Source of the DNA: JAURDE01 sp965365285
GTDB taxonomy: Bacteria; Bdellovibrionota; Bacteriovoracia; Bacteriovoracales; Bacteriovoracaceae
Assembly (NCBI GenBank): GCA_965365285.1
Contig: CBDUBC010000113.1
Span: 1 to 8,595 of the forward strand
DNA length: 8,595 bases
Direction: 5' to 3'
A program made the position numbers and the translations under genes. Positions within the stretch are counted from its first letter, which is position 1, and every line of letters begins with the position of its first letter. The notes under the pieces are model-generated. The model was given only the letters and a program-made list of their open reading frames with translations. It had not been told where the DNA came from and did no database searches. This document shows positions 7,250 through 8,595 of this stretch, piece after piece.

Positions 7250-7774
7250 GTGAAAAAACTAATTATTCTTCCACTTCTCTCTGTTCTTATCCTATTTACA
7301 TGGTCTCCTAGTGTGAATGCACAGATGGATCCTAAAATGAAAGCACTTGGCTCCATGGCACTCTATGGAACTGTTGGAGGTCTTTTACTAGGAACGGCCT
7401 CATTGGCCTTTGGAACTGATCCTCGATCAATTGCTAAGGGTGCTTCATTGGGTTTGTATGCTGGTCTTATTTTTGGGGGATATGTCGTCGTCTCTCATAT
7501 GATGAAACAAAAAAGATTAAAACAACCGCCACCTGCTGTTCCTTATGGAGGAGCTCCTGTGGACCCCATGGCACCCATGTATGAGCCTTATCCTGAGGAT
7601 GCCAACGAATATGACTCCACTTATGATGAGACGATGGATCAAAGTATTTATCAGAGATGGAACCCGTATCAGCTCCAAGGTGATTTTTTAGAAAGGGCCG
7701 ATCATTTTAAAAAGACAGATCAGTTAAAATATCGCCCTTTGTTTTACTTCAATTTAATTCAATATAATTTCTAG
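7250..7774 (+). CDS. Exported glycine-rich hypothetical protein
   Basis: I do not recognise this 174-residue protein. It starts at GTG with a classical signal peptide (MKKLIILPLLSVLILFTW..., probable cleavage after VNA, residue 24). Two hydrophobic, glycine-spaced segments follow at about 36-55 (YGTVGGLLLGTASLAFG) and 60-83 (KGASLGLYAGLIFGGYVVV), separated by a short polar turn. They resemble glycine-zipper hairpins that pack in a membrane. A basic patch (KQKRLKQ) and a proline-rich linker lead to an acidic, tyrosine-rich tail ending FYFNLIQYNF. It follows rnhB by 22 nt and is probably co-transcribed. The ribosome binding site is poor (AGG about 12 nt away), which suggests translational dependence on the upstream gene. 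Its stop overlaps that of the facing STAS gene in CTAG. Membrane or envelope location is inferred; function is unknown. Confidence 0.7.
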   Translation: MKKLIILPLLSVLILFTWSPSVNAQMDPKMKALGSMALYGTVGGLLLGTASLAFGTDPRSIAKGASLGLYAGLIFGGYVVVSHMMKQKRLKQPPPAVPYGGAPVDPMAPMYEPYPEDANEYDSTYDETMDQSIYQRWNPYQLQGDFLERADHFKKTDQLKYRPLFYFNLIQYNF

Positions 7775-8118
7775 GCCGCTTCGGTATACTCATCATCGCT
7801 GAATCGGATGATTTGGGTGATGTCGTATTGCTTATAGAGCTTAAAGACTTTCACAAACTCCGGTTTTACGTTACAGAGTTCAACTCTATTATGACCTTGA
7901 TTGAAATAAGAGATGGTATTCACAAAAGTTCCAATCCCTGAAGAACCAACGAATTCGAGAAAGAACAGATCTAGAGTTACCTTAGATGTTGGGTGCTCTT
8001 TTAGGATAGATTCTATTTCCTTTTGAAGATTCCCGCTGTATTCATAGTCCAGACTCCCTTTGAGTTGAATAATGATATTGCCTGTTGAGTTGGTGTGAAT
8101 AAGTGCGGTCATAGACAT
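7771..8118 (-). CDS. Single-domain STAS protein (anti-sigma-factor antagonist-like)
   Basis: The 115-residue protein is one STAS domain. It has the opening strand NIIIQLKGSLDYEYS, the central strand KVTLDLFFLEFVGSSGIGTFV and a C-terminal helix-strand unit with VKPEFVKVFKLYKQYDI. In SpoIIAA/RsbV-type antagonists the serine after DS is phosphorylated by an anti-sigma kinase. Here S60 of VGSSGIG is in that place, but the preceding Asp is Gly (G58), a change that may alter phospho-control. No anti-sigma kinase, phosphatase or sigma factor is nearby, so the partners are encoded elsewhere. The start is well fixed: a full AGGAGG (8125-8130) precedes the ATG with a 6-nt spacer, implying strong translation. 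The domain call is firm; the regulatory target is unknown. Confidence 0.9.
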   Translation of the reverse strand: MSMTALIHTNSTGNIIIQLKGSLDYEYSGNLQKEIESILKEHPTSKVTLDLFFLEFVGSSGIGTFVNTISYFNQGHNRVELCNVKPEFVKVFKLYKQYDITQIIRFSDDEYTEAA

Positions 8119-8136
8119 GGTGATCCTCCTAAGTAT

Positions 8137-8148
8137 TTATTATAATAA
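8137..8148. promoter_or_regulatory. Palindromic TTATTATAATAA with overlapping -10 boxes on both strands
   Basis: This perfect 12-bp palindrome sits between the divergent STAS and rsmI genes. It contains TATAAT on the plus strand (8141-8146) and on the minus strand (8139-8144). The minus-strand box has a TAGACA -35-like hexamer (8164-8169) at 19 bp and would serve the STAS gene with a short leader. The plus-strand box has only a poor -35 (TGGTGA) and would leave about 74 nt before rsmI. Confidence 0.4.
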
Positions 8149-8220
8149 CATTATGCGTTATGTTGTCTAAAGGTGGAAAGTTCTTCAAAGTAGTCTAAAA
8201 ATTTGATGAGGAGACTCCTT

Positions 8221-8595
8221 GTGGCCAAACTTACGCTCGTCACTGTCCCCATCGGGAATATCCAAGATATTACTGAGAGGGCACATAAAAATTTAGAAAA
8301 CGGGAAAATAATTCTCGCTGAAGACACCCGAAAGCTCAAAGTCCTGCTTCAAGGTCTTGGAGTCTCTTACGAAGATAAGGAAATATTTGCCTTTCATGAC
8401 CACTCCTCTGAAAAAGAGCTTGAAAAAGTCATATCACGCTTAGATCAGGGAGAGGATATTCTCATGGTCAGTGACGCGGGCTCTCCGATCATCTCTGATC
8501 CTGCTCATAAAGTCACTCATGCGGTCCTAAACAGCGGACATGAGCTCTCAAGCAGCTCTGGCATTAGTTCTGTTATTACCGCTCTAGAATTGGCC
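8221..8595 (+). CDS. rsmI: 16S rRNA (cytidine-2'-O-)-methyltransferase RsmI, N-terminal part (3' partial)
   Basis: The frame runs from a GTG to the right edge (125 codons). RsmI methylates the ribose of C1402 in 16S rRNA using S-adenosylmethionine, in the decoding centre, and belongs to the tetrapyrrole-methylase fold. Family motifs in order are LVTVPIGNIQDITERA (residues 6-21), ILAEDTRKLKVLL, FHDHSSEKE and ILMVSDAGSPIISDPAH. Next would come the usual PGPSA loop, but here the stretch reads SSSSGISSVITALELA, which lacks the proline. GAGGAG at 8208-8213, 7 nt before the GTG, fixes the start. The gene diverges from the STAS gene across about 100 bp. Identity is clear; the C-terminal part is outside the window. 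Confidence 0.93.
   Translation, partial: MAKLTLVTVPIGNIQDITERAHKNLENGKIILAEDTRKLKVLLQGLGVSYEDKEIFAFHDHSSEKELEKVISRLDQGEDILMVSDAGSPIISDPAHKVTHAVLNSGHELSSSSGISSVITALELA

Noticed and set aside
8151..8339. Minus-strand open frame of 62 codons
   Set aside because: It is the antisense of the rsmI start and the divergent promoter region; rsmI motifs explain the sequence.

Overview
The window is AT-rich Gram-negative chromosomal DNA. It has lipoprotein signal peptides, clear Shine-Dalgarno sites, frequent GTG/TTG starts and a SulP/STAS/hybrid-kinase gene content. The style would fit a Bacteriovorax- or Bdellovibrio-like deltaproteobacterial lineage, but nothing here proves the taxon. I see no tRNA, rRNA, insertion sequence, phage gene or CRISPR array.

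Layout. (1) 1-1096 (+) is the C-terminal part of a SulP-type anion transporter with a STAS domain and an added, degenerate cyclic-nucleotide-binding-like domain. (2) 1178-1942 (-) is a two-gene unit: a small lipoprotein followed by a signal-less paralogue of its C-terminal domain. Neither family is recognised. (3) 1943-2397 carries no intact gene, but 2055-2283 reads as a decayed response-regulator receiver domain. (4) 2398-5244 (+) is a tight pair: an NMT1/THI5/SsuA-like substrate-binding lipoprotein and a transmembrane hybrid histidine kinase, with no ABC permease or ATPase beside them. (5) 5278-6393 (-) is a class-V aminotransferase very like alanine-glyoxylate aminotransferase. (6) 6499-7774 (+) is ribonuclease HII followed by an exported, glycine-rich hypothetical protein. 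(7) 7771-8118 (-) is a stand-alone STAS-domain (anti-sigma-factor-antagonist-like) protein. (8) 8221-8595 (+) is the N-terminal part of the 16S rRNA methyltransferase RsmI, cut by the window end.

How the genes may work together. The clearest functional unit is the binding lipoprotein plus hybrid kinase, which looks like a ligand-sensing module of the LuxP/LuxQ or TorT/TorS type rather than an importer. The remnant receiver just upstream suggests that this locus once held another signalling gene. RNase HII and RsmI are housekeeping functions. The aminotransferase is a glyoxylate/serine metabolic gene facing its neighbours convergently and divergently, with no evident link to them. The two best candidates for something undescribed are the kinase/binding-protein pair and the lipoprotein/soluble paralogue pair.
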